Made by a program: the position numbers and the translations under genes | Source: Pseudanabaena sp. PCC 6802 | Lineage (GTDB): Bacteria > Cyanobacteriota > Cyanobacteriia > Pseudanabaenales > Pseudanabaenaceae | Direction of reading: 5' to 3' | DNA length: 64,000 bases | Assembly: GCF_000332175.1 (NCBI RefSeq) | Contig: NZ_KB235911.1 | Span: 1 to 64,000, forward strand | Part shown: positions 1 through 8,051 of the stretch, piece by piece | Position numbering within the stretch: the first letter of the stretch is position 1 | Layout: the number at the start of each line of letters is the position of its first letter | Notes under the pieces: generated by a model | Told to the model about the DNA's origin: nothing | Databases searched by the model: none | The model's input: only the letters and a program-made list of their open reading frames with translations

Positions 1-1242
1 TATGCTCTGATCCTGTTACTGAGCGGTGGAGTCTCCGGAGCTTTTGTATCGCAAAATCTAATGCTGTTTTTCCTGTTTTACGAAGTAGAACTAGTACCGC
101 TGTATCTGTTAATTGCCATCTGGGGTGGAGCGCGGCGGGGCTACGCGGCGACAAAATTCCTAATTTATACAGCCGTATCCGGCATTTTACTTGTAGCGGC
201 TTTCTTTGGGACAGCGGGTCTGGTGGGTTCGGAACTTCAGTCAGGTCTGAGTTTCGACTTAGACACGCTCCAAACACAGGTTCTGCCTATAGGAACTCAA
301 ACCATCTTGCTAGTGATGCTTTTGGTGGCATTCGGCATTAAAATTCCGATCGTGCCTCTACATACATGGCTGCCCGATGCTCACGTAGAAGCTTCCACAC
401 CCGTATCTGTCTTACTTGCAGGCATTCTACTGAAGTTAGGCACCTATGGCCTCCTTAGATTTGGACTTCAATTATTCCCAGAGGCGTGGCAAGAGATCGC
501 GCCGATACTCGCAACCTGGGCGGTAATCAGCGTCATTTACGGCTGCCTCACCGCCATCACCCAAACCGACATGAAGAAAATGGTCGCTTACAGTTCCGTC
601 GGCCACATGGGTTACATTCTCTTAGGAAGCTCGGCAGCTTCATCACTTTCACTACTGGGCGTGTCATTACAAATGGTGAGCCACGGCTTAATTTCCGCCT
701 TACTATTCCTGATTGTGGGCGTGATTTATAGCAAGGCGGGGACGAGAGATATCAATAATCTCAACGGACTGTTCAACCCGGAGCGAGGAATGCCTTTAAT
801 TGGCACCTTAATGGTGCTAGGTGTGATGGCCAGCGCTGGGATTCCAGGCATGATGGGATTCATTTCCGAATTTATTCTATTTAGAGGCAGCTTTACCGTA
901 TTTCCAGTGCAGACGCTTTTGTGCATGATCGGTACTGGCTTGACTGCTGTCTACTTCTTGATCTTGATCGATCGCGTGTTTTTTGGCCGCATCTCCATAT
1001 CTACACTCGATATCGATCGCCCCATCAGTCTGCAACCCACCCTACCGCGAGTCACTTGGAAAGAACGCACGCCCAGCATTATCCTGGCGATCGCAATTGT
1101 GGTGCTAGGCTTGCAGCCCAGTTGGGCAGTGCAGTCGATCGAGCCTACGACTTCAGCCATCGCTAAGACAATCCCAGTTCGCACGGCGATCGCACCTACT
1201 ACATCAAACATCGCATCAAAGATCGCATCGAACTTGCTCTAG
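1..1242 (+). CDS. ndhD4: NDH-1 subunit NdhD4 (partial, 5' end outside window)
   Basis: Proton-pumping antiporter-like membrane subunit of the NDH-1 variant that drives CO2 hydration at the thylakoid membrane. The frame is open from the first base, and the reading before the first ATG (position 61) continues the family's hydrophobic N-terminal helices, so the gene starts upstream of the window. The NdhD/NuoM hallmark is visible: the FYEVELVPLYLL helix with its essential Glu, followed by the LPDAHVEAS and KKMVAYSSVGHMGYI segments. cupB follows after 16 bases, the gene order of the constitutive ndhF4-ndhD4-cupB operon, and this pairing is why I call it NdhD4 rather than NdhD1/2/3. ndhF4 would be expected just outside the window. 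Confidence 0.9.
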   Translation, partial: YALILLLSGGVSGAFVSQNLMLFFLFYEVELVPLYLLIAIWGGARRGYAATKFLIYTAVSGILLVAAFFGTAGLVGSELQSGLSFDLDTLQTQVLPIGTQTILLVMLLVAFGIKIPIVPLHTWLPDAHVEASTPVSVLLAGILLKLGTYGLLRFGLQLFPEAWQEIAPILATWAVISVIYGCLTAITQTDMKKMVAYSSVGHMGYILLGSSAASSLSLLGVSLQMVSHGLISALLFLIVGVIYSKAGTRDINNLNGLFNPERGMPLIGTLMVLGVMASAGIPGMMGFISEFILFRGSFTVFPVQTLLCMIGTGLTAVYFLILIDRVFFGRISISTLDIDRPISLQPTLPRVTWKERTPSIILAIAIVVLGLQPSWAVQSIEPTTSAIAKTIPVRTAIAPTTSNIASKIASNLL

Positions 1243-1258
1243 ACACGAGGACAAAAAA

Positions 1259-2398
1259 ATGACAACTACGAGCACTAACAGAACGATCGGCAATCCCACC
1301 GCTCCCATCTTGGAACGTTTAGAAGCAGGTGGTGCCTTACTGCCAGACAATCCCCAAAATCTCAAGGAAGTGGTGGGCATCCTCAAGAGTTATGGTGTGG
1401 TTTTAGATGCCTACAATCGCAATCTGATCGCGATCGCCGACCGCCAGTTCCTCAACTTCTTTCCGTTCTTCAAATACTTCAACGACAAGGTAGAGATCGG
1501 TCAACTGCTCAAGCACTGGTGGCACGATCGGATTAATTACGAGTTTGCCGAATATTGCATGAAGGCAATGCTCTGGCACGGCGGCGGCGGCATGGATGCC
1601 TATTTGGATACGCCGGAGTTCAAACAACTGGCTGAGAAAGCGATTCAAGCCAAGTTTAAATGGAATCCGTTGATTATGGGGCTGCACCGCGCTTTCCCAG
1701 AATTCCTGCCAGAGCAGATCCGCCAGATGTGCTACTACAGGGCATTAGGAGTATTCTGGTCAGTGATGGCTCCGATGTTTCTGAATCTCAGCGATCGCTA
1801 CGATCGAGGTGAAATTAAAAATATCCCCGATGTGGTCGCGCACGTCCTCGATGGCTTAGTAGAAGCTGCCAATCTCCCGGTTGACTATACAGTTAATATC
1901 GGCGGTCAGGCTTATGAAATTATGCCCAGATCTGCAGGTCTCACTTTCCTAATGGATACTGCTGTTCCCTATGTCGAAGCCGTCTTTTTCCGCTCGTTCC
2001 CATTCCGAGGCACGGTTTCCTACAACGCTCAAGCATACCAAATCTCCAGCGATCCTGCCGACTTTAACTATGGCGCTCTCTATGCCGATCCGCTACCCGT
2101 AGGTGGCGCTGGCATCCCACCCACATTACTGATGCAGGACATGCGCCACTTTATCCCAGACTATCTGCAAGAGATCTACGATCGCAGTTCGCGTGGCGAA
2201 GCCGACGTGCGGGTGCAAATTTGCGTCTCCTTCCAAAAATCGATGTTTTGCGTTACTACCGCTGCCATTAAGGGCTTAGCACCGCATCCAATGGACACGA
2301 CCGATCCAGAAGAAAAGCAAGCCAACCGCGTCTATTTACAAAAGTGGTTGAAGCGCCTGGAAAAGTCGCGCCTACTAGACGTGCAAACTGACACATAG
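1259..2398 (+). CDS. cupB: CO2 hydration protein CupB (ChpX)
   Basis: Peripheral, carbonic-anhydrase-like subunit of the NDH-1MS' complex, which converts CO2 to bicarbonate at the expense of electron flow. The 379-residue length fits CupB and is shorter than CupA (438 aa, also in this window), which has an extra stretch before the conserved His-rich block. The block KHWWHDRIN (H86, H89, R91) followed by MLWH (H107) aligns with LFHHWWHDRIN (H130, H133, R135) in the window's CupA. In CupA family members the first His and the Arg are the reported metal-site residues; I rely on memory for that. It sits 16 bases after ndhD4 with the purine-rich sequence GAGGACAAAAA before the ATG, so it is the last gene of that operon. 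Confidence 0.93.
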   Translation: MTTTSTNRTIGNPTAPILERLEAGGALLPDNPQNLKEVVGILKSYGVVLDAYNRNLIAIADRQFLNFFPFFKYFNDKVEIGQLLKHWWHDRINYEFAEYCMKAMLWHGGGGMDAYLDTPEFKQLAEKAIQAKFKWNPLIMGLHRAFPEFLPEQIRQMCYYRALGVFWSVMAPMFLNLSDRYDRGEIKNIPDVVAHVLDGLVEAANLPVDYTVNIGGQAYEIMPRSAGLTFLMDTAVPYVEAVFFRSFPFRGTVSYNAQAYQISSDPADFNYGALYADPLPVGGAGIPPTLLMQDMRHFIPDYLQEIYDRSSRGEADVRVQICVSFQKSMFCVTTAAIKGLAPHPMDTTDPEEKQANRVYLQKWLKRLEKSRLLDVQTDT

Positions 2399-2501
2399 TA
2401 CACCAAAACCAAAGTTTTGGAGGGGGGTGGAGGGGGTGAAACCCCCTTCTGGGGGCTTTGCCCCCATTCCCCCATGTTGCAAAATTTATGATTTGCAACA
2501 C
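2399..2501. repeat. Family B palindromic repeat, copy 1
   Basis: It begins at the cupB stop codon. One end is the hairpin CCAAAACcaaAGTTTTGG and the other is GTTGCAAAatttatgATTTGCAAC. Between them lie G-runs that pair with C-runs (GGGGGCtttGCCCCC). A second copy lies at 13436-13537 in the opposite orientation. It probably also works as the transcription end of the ndhD4-cupB operon, which is an inference from its position. Confidence 0.75.
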
Positions 2502-2535
2502 TAGTTTATCGAGTCAGAGGTTTTGAGAAAAACTT

Positions 2536-3248
2536 TTAAAAACTGAGCCAGTTAAAAATCTGCTCAGAAGTTAATTCTAATTCAAGACCATTGAGCACTG
2601 GAATGCGATCGCTTCCTTGGAAAATTTGGATGCGGCGATCGCCAAACACAACTAAAATATTCCGATCTTCAGGATCGAGCAACCAACCCAACTCCGTGCC
2701 ATTTTCGATGCAATGTAATAAATTTGCTAAGACCTTATAGCGTTTTTCAATTGAGAACAGGTTTTATTGACGGGGTGAAGGGGTTCCACACGGCAGTGGC
2801 TCTAGCGGGGAACCCCCAAGACCGCCCTGCCTCCCCTTCTTGGGGGCAACGCCCCCAAACCCCCTTCTCGTTTTCATCTGAAAACCGCTATATTTTGTCT
2901 TTGTTCGTGAGAGAGAATTTCAATCGCCCAGTCAGGATGAGTCTCAAAACGGTTCGCAACTTCACCTAAGTCATTACACGGGATTCTACCCCAACGAAAT
3001 ACAGACAGATCGGGAACGATAGAAGCTCCAGCAAAATTACAGCGCAACTCTGGAAAAGCGATCGCGAGCTTGGCAGGTCGCGTAGATTGGTTAATAGTTT
3101 CGCAAAGCGTACCTTGTAATAAGCTATGTTTTCCTTGCGGCATAGCTTTTTGAGTAATTTTCTCGTTGAGAAATTCGGAGGCAGGCTTAGTCTCAGGCAG
3201 ATTGAGAAATGCTTCTAAGCTAATCGGCTTTGTTGATGTGGTTACCAT
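2536..3248 (-). pseudogene. Uma2-family endonuclease gene split by a miniature element
   Basis: The N-terminal half starts at 3248 and reads a typical Uma2/DUF820 protein (ETKPASEF, MPQGKHS, VPDLSVFRW, DWAIEILS) until residue 118, where it runs into the repeat at 2736-2892 and stops soon after. The C-terminal half resumes beyond the repeat with KVLANLLHCIENGTELGWLL and ends at 2536. Removing the repeat and one of the two flanking TA dinucleotides rejoins the halves in frame as EQRQN-KVLANLL, giving about 185 residues, the usual family length. Uma2 proteins have a PD-(D/E)XK-like fold and are abundant in cyanobacteria; their role is poorly known. The split copy is presumably inactive. Confidence 0.88.
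2736..2892 (-). repeat. Family A MITE, copy 1 (long form, 157 bp)
   Basis: The ends are TATAGCGTTTTTCAATTGAG and its near-inverse CTGAAAACCGCTATA, flanked by a duplicated TA. It carries an extra ~45-bp module (CGGCAGTGGCTCTAGCGGGG and following) that the standard 113-bp copies lack and that is present twice in the copy at 53356. It interrupts a Uma2 gene. Confidence 0.92.
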
Positions 3249-3369
3249 TATTTCACGGTTGTTTCAGAAATTAAAGGTTGCAAATTAATGAATGTGCCCT
3301 CACAGAAACCTACATGATTAGTAGATTTTACAACGCTTACAAACGTCTTTGACTTTACAACCGGAACCC

Positions 3370-3482
3370 TATAGCGTTTTTCAATTGAGAACAGGTTTTA
3401 TTGCCGGGGTGAAGGGGTAGAACCCCTTCTTGGGGGCAACGCCCCCAAACCCCCTACTCTTTCCGATCTGAAAACCGCTATA
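3370..3482 (-). repeat. Family A MITE, copy 2, with an adjacent solo end
   Basis: Standard 113-bp copy with TATAGCG...CGCTATA ends and internal hairpins GGGGGCaacGCCCCC and AGGGGtagaACCCCT. A solo right-end fragment (ATTGAAAAACGCTATA) lies at 3505-3520, suggesting decay of a neighbouring copy. This stretch (3249-3606) between the Uma2 remnant and the exporter gene holds no gene that I can support. Confidence 0.9.
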
Positions 3483-3606
3483 GAGCAGGCATCGATTCAA
3501 TGACATTGAAAAACGCTATACGATCGATCGAGTAATCACTGAGAGATTTCAAGAATTAGCTTTTTACATATTAATTCCAGATAATGTTGCTTTATCTGTA
3601 TTTAGG

Positions 3607-5769
3607 TTATGGACGCAGAAAATCCAGGTGGTTCCCCGGTTTACTGTGCAGATCGTGGAGAGTTCCTTCCAAAACTAGCTCGCCGCGATCTAGCACTACA
3701 AGCCAATCCGCTCGATTAATTACTCTGGGACGGTGACTGATTAGAACTGTTGTCTTACCCCTGCGATGTAACAATAATCGATCGAGTACTTGGGCTTCGC
3801 TGGCAGGATCGAGACCAGCAGTCGATTCATCCAAAATCAGTATGGGTGGATCGCTAACAATCGCTCTAGCGATCGCCAGCCGCTGCCGCTGCCCGCCGGA
3901 TATGTTGGCACCGAACTCACCGAGTACCGTTTGATATTTATCCGGTAGATTGCTGATAAAATCATCAGCTTCAGCAATCTGACAAGCTTTCACAATCTGC
4001 TCGAAAGTCGCGTGCGGAGCACCTAAACGGAAATTTTCTAGAATAGAACGGCTCCAAAAATGAGGTTCTTGTGGGATTAGAACTACCTGTTGGCGAAGGC
4101 AATCGAGGGCGATATCTTGCAGGTTATAGATACCAATGCGAATGTTGCCAGATTGAAGATCGTACAGGCTGGCAATTAATTTCGCCAAACTGCTTTTCCC
4201 ACAGCCAGATCTTCCAATCAAAGCGGTAATCTTACCACCTGGAATAGTTAAAGAAAAATCTGTCAGCAAGTTCACTCTACCAGCATAGTGATAATTAAGT
4301 CGCGTACAAGCGATATCTGCATCGCTAGGAATAGCAACCCAGGGTTTGGGAGCGCGGCCTTGGGTTTCGGGGGTAGAATCAATCACTTCAGCAAGACGCT
4401 GGACTGCAGTATTGGCGCGAATAAAATCACTAACAAAGCGAACGACGACATTGAGGAATACGAGGAAGTTTGCATTCATCGTGTTGAATGCCAGTAGCTG
4501 ACCGATGCTGAGTTCCTGACTAATTACCAAGTGGCTGCCAAACCAGAGCAAAATCACATTGCCCACTCCTGCCACAAAAATGGAGAACGTGCGATTGATA
4601 ATACCAATTTGAATTGTTTTAAAAGTGACATTGGCTAAGCGTCCGAATCGACTTTGAAATTCCTCCCAAAATTGTGGGGCGGCACTTGTGGTTTTGACGG
4701 TAAGCGCCCCCTTAAACGTCTCCACCAAAACACCTTGATTCTCTGCTTCTATTACCAATAACCTGCGGATGCGATGGCGCAACACGGGCATCAAAACAAT
4801 CGTCGATATCGTCATAAATGCCGCGATCGCTAGCGCCACAGCCACTAATTTCCCACTGTAGTACAGCATTAAGCCTAGAGATATGACAGCAACAAACAAT
4901 TGGCTGGGTAAACTCACCACCACCTGGGAAACTAGCTGGTTAATTTCTTCAATATCTCGCAAACGACTGACTATTTCTCCACTGCGATGGGATTCGTAGT
5001 ATGAGAGTGGCAAGCGTAAAATTTTTCGCCCAAACTCCAGGATTAGTCCCAGTTCCAGCCGCTGGGCAAAGTGGGCAATTAGATTAAATTGCACGAGCTG
5101 CAAGCTACTACTCATGAGTTGCATTACCCCTACAGCCGCGACAATTCCCACTAGCAATTGACGATCGCCCCGTACCAATACATCATCAGTGAGGATTTGA
5201 ATTAAAAATGGCAAGGCAAGCGAGAGTAAGCCCAGTATGAGATTAATCAGTAAAGCTTCGCCCAAGATAGAACGATAACTCCAGACAGGATTGAGAAATC
5301 GCCAAAAGCTAGCGATCGCATCGTCCTCTTTCTCTGTAAAGCGGATTGGATCTGGCTCTAATAAGAGCGTTACGCCATGCGTCCAACCTGCTAACAGTTC
5401 TTTTCTAGACAGATAGAGAATCCCAACTGCTGGATCGGCAATGACGTAGTTTTGCCCTCGCTGCCCGTAGAAAACTACATAGTGATTGCCTTGCCAGTGA
5501 ATAATTGCTGGTAGAGGCAGTTCCTTCATCCGATCCAGGATCTGTGGGTCTGCTTTAACGCCTCTGGAGTTGAACCCCAGTGTCTCTGATCCTTGAATCA
5601 ACCCTAGCAGTGTAGTACCTAGTTGCCCAGTACCAACGGCTTCGCGGATATGACTGATGCTAAAGTTACGTCCATAATATTTGGATATTGTTGCCAAACA
5701 AGCAGCACCGCAATCTTCTTCACTATGCTGTAGGACGTTCTGGTATTTCATTCTCAATATTTTTCCCAT
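3607..5769 (-). CDS. C39-peptidase-containing bacteriocin-type ABC exporter
   Basis: Dedicated exporter that cleaves a double-glycine leader and pumps the core peptide out of the cytoplasm. The N-terminal C39 papain-like protease shows the catalytic Cys in EEDCGAACL, the His in HWQGNHYVVF and the Asp in VIADPAVG. About six membrane helices follow, then a nucleotide-binding domain with Walker A (GRSGCGKSS), signature (SGGQRQRL), Walker B (ILILDEST) and H-loop (LISHRP). At about 720 aa this is the full PCAT architecture. I chose the ATG at 5769; a TTG 14 codons upstream lies inside a hairpin, and an ATG at 5751 is also possible. A matching substrate gene lies 163 bases upstream on the same strand, and an HlyD adaptor lies nearby. 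PteB of Synechococcus elongatus, which exports small double-glycine biofilm proteins, is the closest described cyanobacterial analogue that I know of. Confidence 0.93.
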   Translation of the reverse strand: MGKILRMKYQNVLQHSEEDCGAACLATISKYYGRNFSISHIREAVGTGQLGTTLLGLIQGSETLGFNSRGVKADPQILDRMKELPLPAIIHWQGNHYVVFYGQRGQNYVIADPAVGILYLSRKELLAGWTHGVTLLLEPDPIRFTEKEDDAIASFWRFLNPVWSYRSILGEALLINLILGLLSLALPFLIQILTDDVLVRGDRQLLVGIVAAVGVMQLMSSSLQLVQFNLIAHFAQRLELGLILEFGRKILRLPLSYYESHRSGEIVSRLRDIEEINQLVSQVVVSLPSQLFVAVISLGLMLYYSGKLVAVALAIAAFMTISTIVLMPVLRHRIRRLLVIEAENQGVLVETFKGALTVKTTSAAPQFWEEFQSRFGRLANVTFKTIQIGIINRTFSIFVAGVGNVILLWFGSHLVISQELSIGQLLAFNTMNANFLVFLNVVVRFVSDFIRANTAVQRLAEVIDSTPETQGRAPKPWVAIPSDADIACTRLNYHYAGRVNLLTDFSLTIPGGKITALIGRSGCGKSSLAKLIASLYDLQSGNIRIGIYNLQDIALDCLRQQVVLIPQEPHFWSRSILENFRLGAPHATFEQIVKACQIAEADDFISNLPDKYQTVLGEFGANISGGQRQRLAIARAIVSDPPILILDESTAGLDPASEAQVLDRLLLHRRGKTTVLISHRPRVINRADWLVVLDRGELVLEGTLHDLHSKPGNHLDFLRP

Positions 5770-5792
5770 ATCTGACTGCTCGCAAGATGATG

Positions 5793-5823
5793 GGAGCCGA
5801 TCGCGACTCAATCGAGCGGCTCC
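5793..5823 (-). promoter_or_regulatory. Hairpin between peptide gene and exporter gene
   Basis: Inverted repeat GGAGCCG/CGGCTCC with a 17-base spacer lies in the leader between the peptide gene and the exporter, without a T-run. Partial terminators or processing hairpins are common between an abundant precursor-peptide gene and its exporter. That role is an inference. Confidence 0.45.
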
Positions 5824-5932
5824 ATCACGAGTCGTGTATGTCAGCTTGAGCCATCTTCTGCAATCTAGACAGGGTTACATGTCTAAATAGCAAATCGCGC
5901 TCAAGGCTCTTCTACAGATACATTAAGAAAGA

Positions 5933-6067
5933 TTAACGACGTCCACCTTTGTCATCACCAGCATCATGCCCAGGAGGATCGTCAGCACCGTGTTTGCCAC
6001 CATTGATAGCAGAGGCTTCTGCTGCCGTCAGTTCGATCAGAAGTTTGCTCTTTTGATTATCTTTCAT
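5933..6067 (-). CDS. Double-glycine precursor peptide (44 aa), likely exporter substrate
   Basis: A 45-codon reading frame with a good ribosome site (GGAG six bases before the ATG). Residues 9-24 (LLIELTAAEASAINGG) fit the classic double-glycine leader, with hydrophobic residues at the usual spacing, an acidic residue, and Ile-x-Gly-Gly directly before the cut. Predicted cleavage after Gly24 releases KHGADDPPGHDAGDDKGGRR. This 20-residue core is rich in Asp, Gly, His and basic residues and has no Cys, Ser or Thr, so lanthionine or thiazole formation is impossible on it. The gene is followed on the same strand by a C39-type exporter, the enzyme class that recognises such leaders. It could be a bacteriocin, a signalling or biofilm peptide, or a metal-binding peptide; I do not recognise the core. 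Confidence 0.85.
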   Translation of the reverse strand: MKDNQKSKLLIELTAAEASAINGGKHGADDPPGHDAGDDKGGRR

Positions 6068-6416
6068 GATTTTCTCCGTAAAAAGTTATTTTGTAGTGAA
6101 CGAGCGGTTACATATCCAAAGACAACTCTCATCATGCCAGCTATAGATGAGGGGAAATTGGACAAAATGCTATTGTGAATCGAACAGCGATCGCGCAGAA
6201 TCCTTGGCCAACTAGAAACTAGCGATTTTGCAGAGAATACTACTTCAGCATTCCCAAGATAAGCATGATAAAGTGTTAGGTTTACCAATCGATTCAAAAG
6301 CTTCTATGTAACCATCTAGGGGTATTACGGAGTTACCCTGATTCTGGATCACAATTTCTGAAAATTTTTTGCTTAACCACACAACTCCTACCAACAAAGG
6401 ATTAGAGGTTTTCCTG
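6068..6416. other. 349-bp leader region upstream of the peptide gene
   Basis: No convincing gene is seen on either strand. A 77-codon frame on the minus strand overlaps the peptide start and has no recognisable content. Because the anti-sigma gene ends at its far edge, this is the likely promoter region of the peptide-exporter operon. GTAAC...GTTAC repeats are present around 6310-6340, but I cannot assign an element. Confidence 0.4.
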
Positions 6417-7163
6417 TTACAACTCGCTAGTCATCACGAGAAATTTTTTCTTAGGATCGGAAGAGTTAGTGGTTGATTCACGCGATATCCGCATGAACTT
6501 CACAGCGCTGCTATATTCTTTAACAGGTATTGGAAGTACGCTGACAATTTGACCAGTCGAAGTAGTATTGAACTTGCCACAGAGAATTTTCTTATCCTGG
6601 GTAAACGCCCATAAGTAATATGCTTCTCCTTCTGGTAAGGTCGGTAGATTGTGGAGACCAAATAACGCTTTACCAGTGTGTAAGTCCAATATAACTTTCC
6701 CTGAGGCGTTTACAGCAGCAGGCGTGCCCCTCAGTTCAAACACATAAGTTTCCACCACCTCTCGATTGCTATCAAACGTCATCTTGACCGAGGTCAGTTT
6801 TTGGCGCAAGTAATAATTGTCAACTCCGAGTGCTAGAGTTGCTAAAGCAATAGCGGCAAGGACAACTTTCCCCCAGTCAGGTTTAGGCAACCGTCTAGCT
6901 CTAGGCAATTCAGCCACAGAAGATCGTACTGCCCCCATAATCTTTGTTTTCAGATGAAGAGGTGCAGTTAATCTAGGGGAGAGGTGCGCCATCAGTCCCA
7001 TGACTTCTTGCAACTGTTCTATGCGAGCGAGCGATGCAGGATTTTCCTGGAGGTAACGTTCGAGTTCCACCGTTTCTTCAGGGGAGAGCGCATTAAGAAC
7101 ATATCCTGCCGCTAACTCTTCCAAGTGTTCTGGTAATGGCTGTTGGGAGGTTGGTTCAGGCAT
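6417..7163 (-). CDS. RskA-type anti-sigma factor
   Basis: Membrane-anchored anti-sigma factor of 248 aa. The N-terminal cytoplasmic part has the zinc-free anti-sigma fold signature (ELAAGYVLNALSPEE, then ERYLQENP). A single membrane helix lies around residues 98-117 (VVLAAIALATLALG), and the C-terminal part matches the RskA domain (GTPAAVNASGKVILD, LPEGEAYYLWAF). The ATG lies 8 bases after the sigma gene's stop, so the two are co-transcribed. In such pairs the anti-sigma holds the ECF factor until regulated proteolysis releases it. The next genes on the same strand are the double-glycine peptide and its exporter. Confidence 0.9.
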   Translation of the reverse strand: MPEPTSQQPLPEHLEELAAGYVLNALSPEETVELERYLQENPASLARIEQLQEVMGLMAHLSPRLTAPLHLKTKIMGAVRSSVAELPRARRLPKPDWGKVVLAAIALATLALGVDNYYLRQKLTSVKMTFDSNREVVETYVFELRGTPAAVNASGKVILDLHTGKALFGLHNLPTLPEGEAYYLWAFTQDKKILCGKFNTTSTGQIVSVLPIPVKEYSSAVKFMRISRESTTNSSDPKKKFLVMTSEL

Positions 7164-7170
7164 AGAATAT

Positions 7171-7755
7171 CTAGCTCATCAGGTCTTGTAGTGATTGTCT
7201 TAGCTTAGTAAACCCCAAACGAAACCAACTTTTAACAGTGCCGACGGAAACTTCCAGATGCTGGGATATTTCCTGTTGTGTCAGCCCACCAAAGTAGGCC
7301 ATTTCAATTGCTATACGCTGCTTGTCTGGCAAATCCTCTAGCGCAGATCGGACGCGCTGAGCTACTTCATCAGAAGCTACTTCATCTAGAGAAACTATTC
7401 CAGGTTGTCCAGTATTAACCTCCTTACCCGATCGCTCCAGCATGTTTAAAGTTTTCTTTTGCCATCGCAAGCGATCGATTGCCCGCGATCGCACCAATAT
7501 CATCAAAAAAGTCTTGAGCGATCCTCGCTCTGGGTTGTAAGTACAGTTTTGCCATAAGTTCAGAAAAACTTCTTGAAGCAGATCTTCTGCCTCTTGATGA
7601 TTTCTGAGAATTTGCCATGCCAGGCTATACATGAGATCTCCGTAGCAGTCATATAACTGCTCCAAAATAGAGGGATGTTTTGCTTTTAGCGCCCTAAACA
7701 GCTCTAAATCCGAGAGCGGGTTTTCCACAGGAGATGCAAAGTAGCCGATAGTCAA
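7171..7755 (-). CDS. ECF-type sigma-70 family RNA polymerase sigma factor
   Basis: A 194-residue protein with sigma region 2 (YSLAWQILRNHQEAEDLLQEVFLNLW) and region 4 (LTQQEISQHLEVSVGTVKSW, a helix-turn-helix), joined by a short linker. It lacks regions 1 and 3, as ECF factors do. The start is a TTG with GAGA a few bases upstream; the only nearby ATG is out of frame. It forms an operon with the RskA-type anti-sigma gene, a pairing that is standard for this group. It may direct transcription of itself and of the adjacent secretion genes; this is inferred from the layout only. Confidence 0.92.
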   Translation of the reverse strand: MTIGYFASPVENPLSDLELFRALKAKHPSILEQLYDCYGDLMYSLAWQILRNHQEAEDLLQEVFLNLWQNCTYNPERGSLKTFLMILVRSRAIDRLRWQKKTLNMLERSGKEVNTGQPGIVSLDEVASDEVAQRVRSALEDLPDKQRIAIEMAYFGGLTQQEISQHLEVSVGTVKSWFRLGFTKLRQSLQDLMS

Positions 7756-8051
7756 TTGGATCTCATTTAACCAGAAAATCAGAGTACTCTCTAACCGTTT
7801 TCCACTTTCCCCTGTAAGGAAGTAGTCCTACTTGCTCCTTCATCCCATGACGTTAGTGGCCATATAAAACAACTACACCATAATTAACTATCGCTACTTA
7901 ATAATGTATACGGCAGACAAAATCACTTGGATCACTGTCTAGCATTAATTTTTGCAATTATTGTGATCCGAAAATAGCCCTTCTTCGTAAGTATAGTGTT
8001 ACAGAGTTCGGTATGGGTCGCAAAGGTATTGATTGCAACCTAGGGTGTTAG
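7756..8051. promoter_or_regulatory. Divergent promoter region between sigma and HlyD genes
   Basis: No gene is seen. It holds an inverted repeat AAGTAG-TC-CTACTT at 7820-7833, extended imperfectly by AAGGA/TCCTT on the outside. It lies 65 bases upstream of the sigma start and could be an operator for either direction. The HlyD gene is preceded by AGGGTGTTAG as its ribosome site. Confidence 0.4.

Noticed and set aside
5770-5811. A longer TTG start for the C39 exporter
   Set aside because: It falls inside a hairpin, lacks a ribosome site, and adds residues not typical of the C39 domain start.
5933-6067. Lanthipeptide or cyanobactin precursor
   Set aside because: The core has no Cys, Ser or Thr and no modifying enzyme gene is near.
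6064-6297. A 77-codon minus-strand frame overlapping the peptide start
   Set aside because: No ribosome site or recognisable content, and it conflicts with the well-supported peptide gene.
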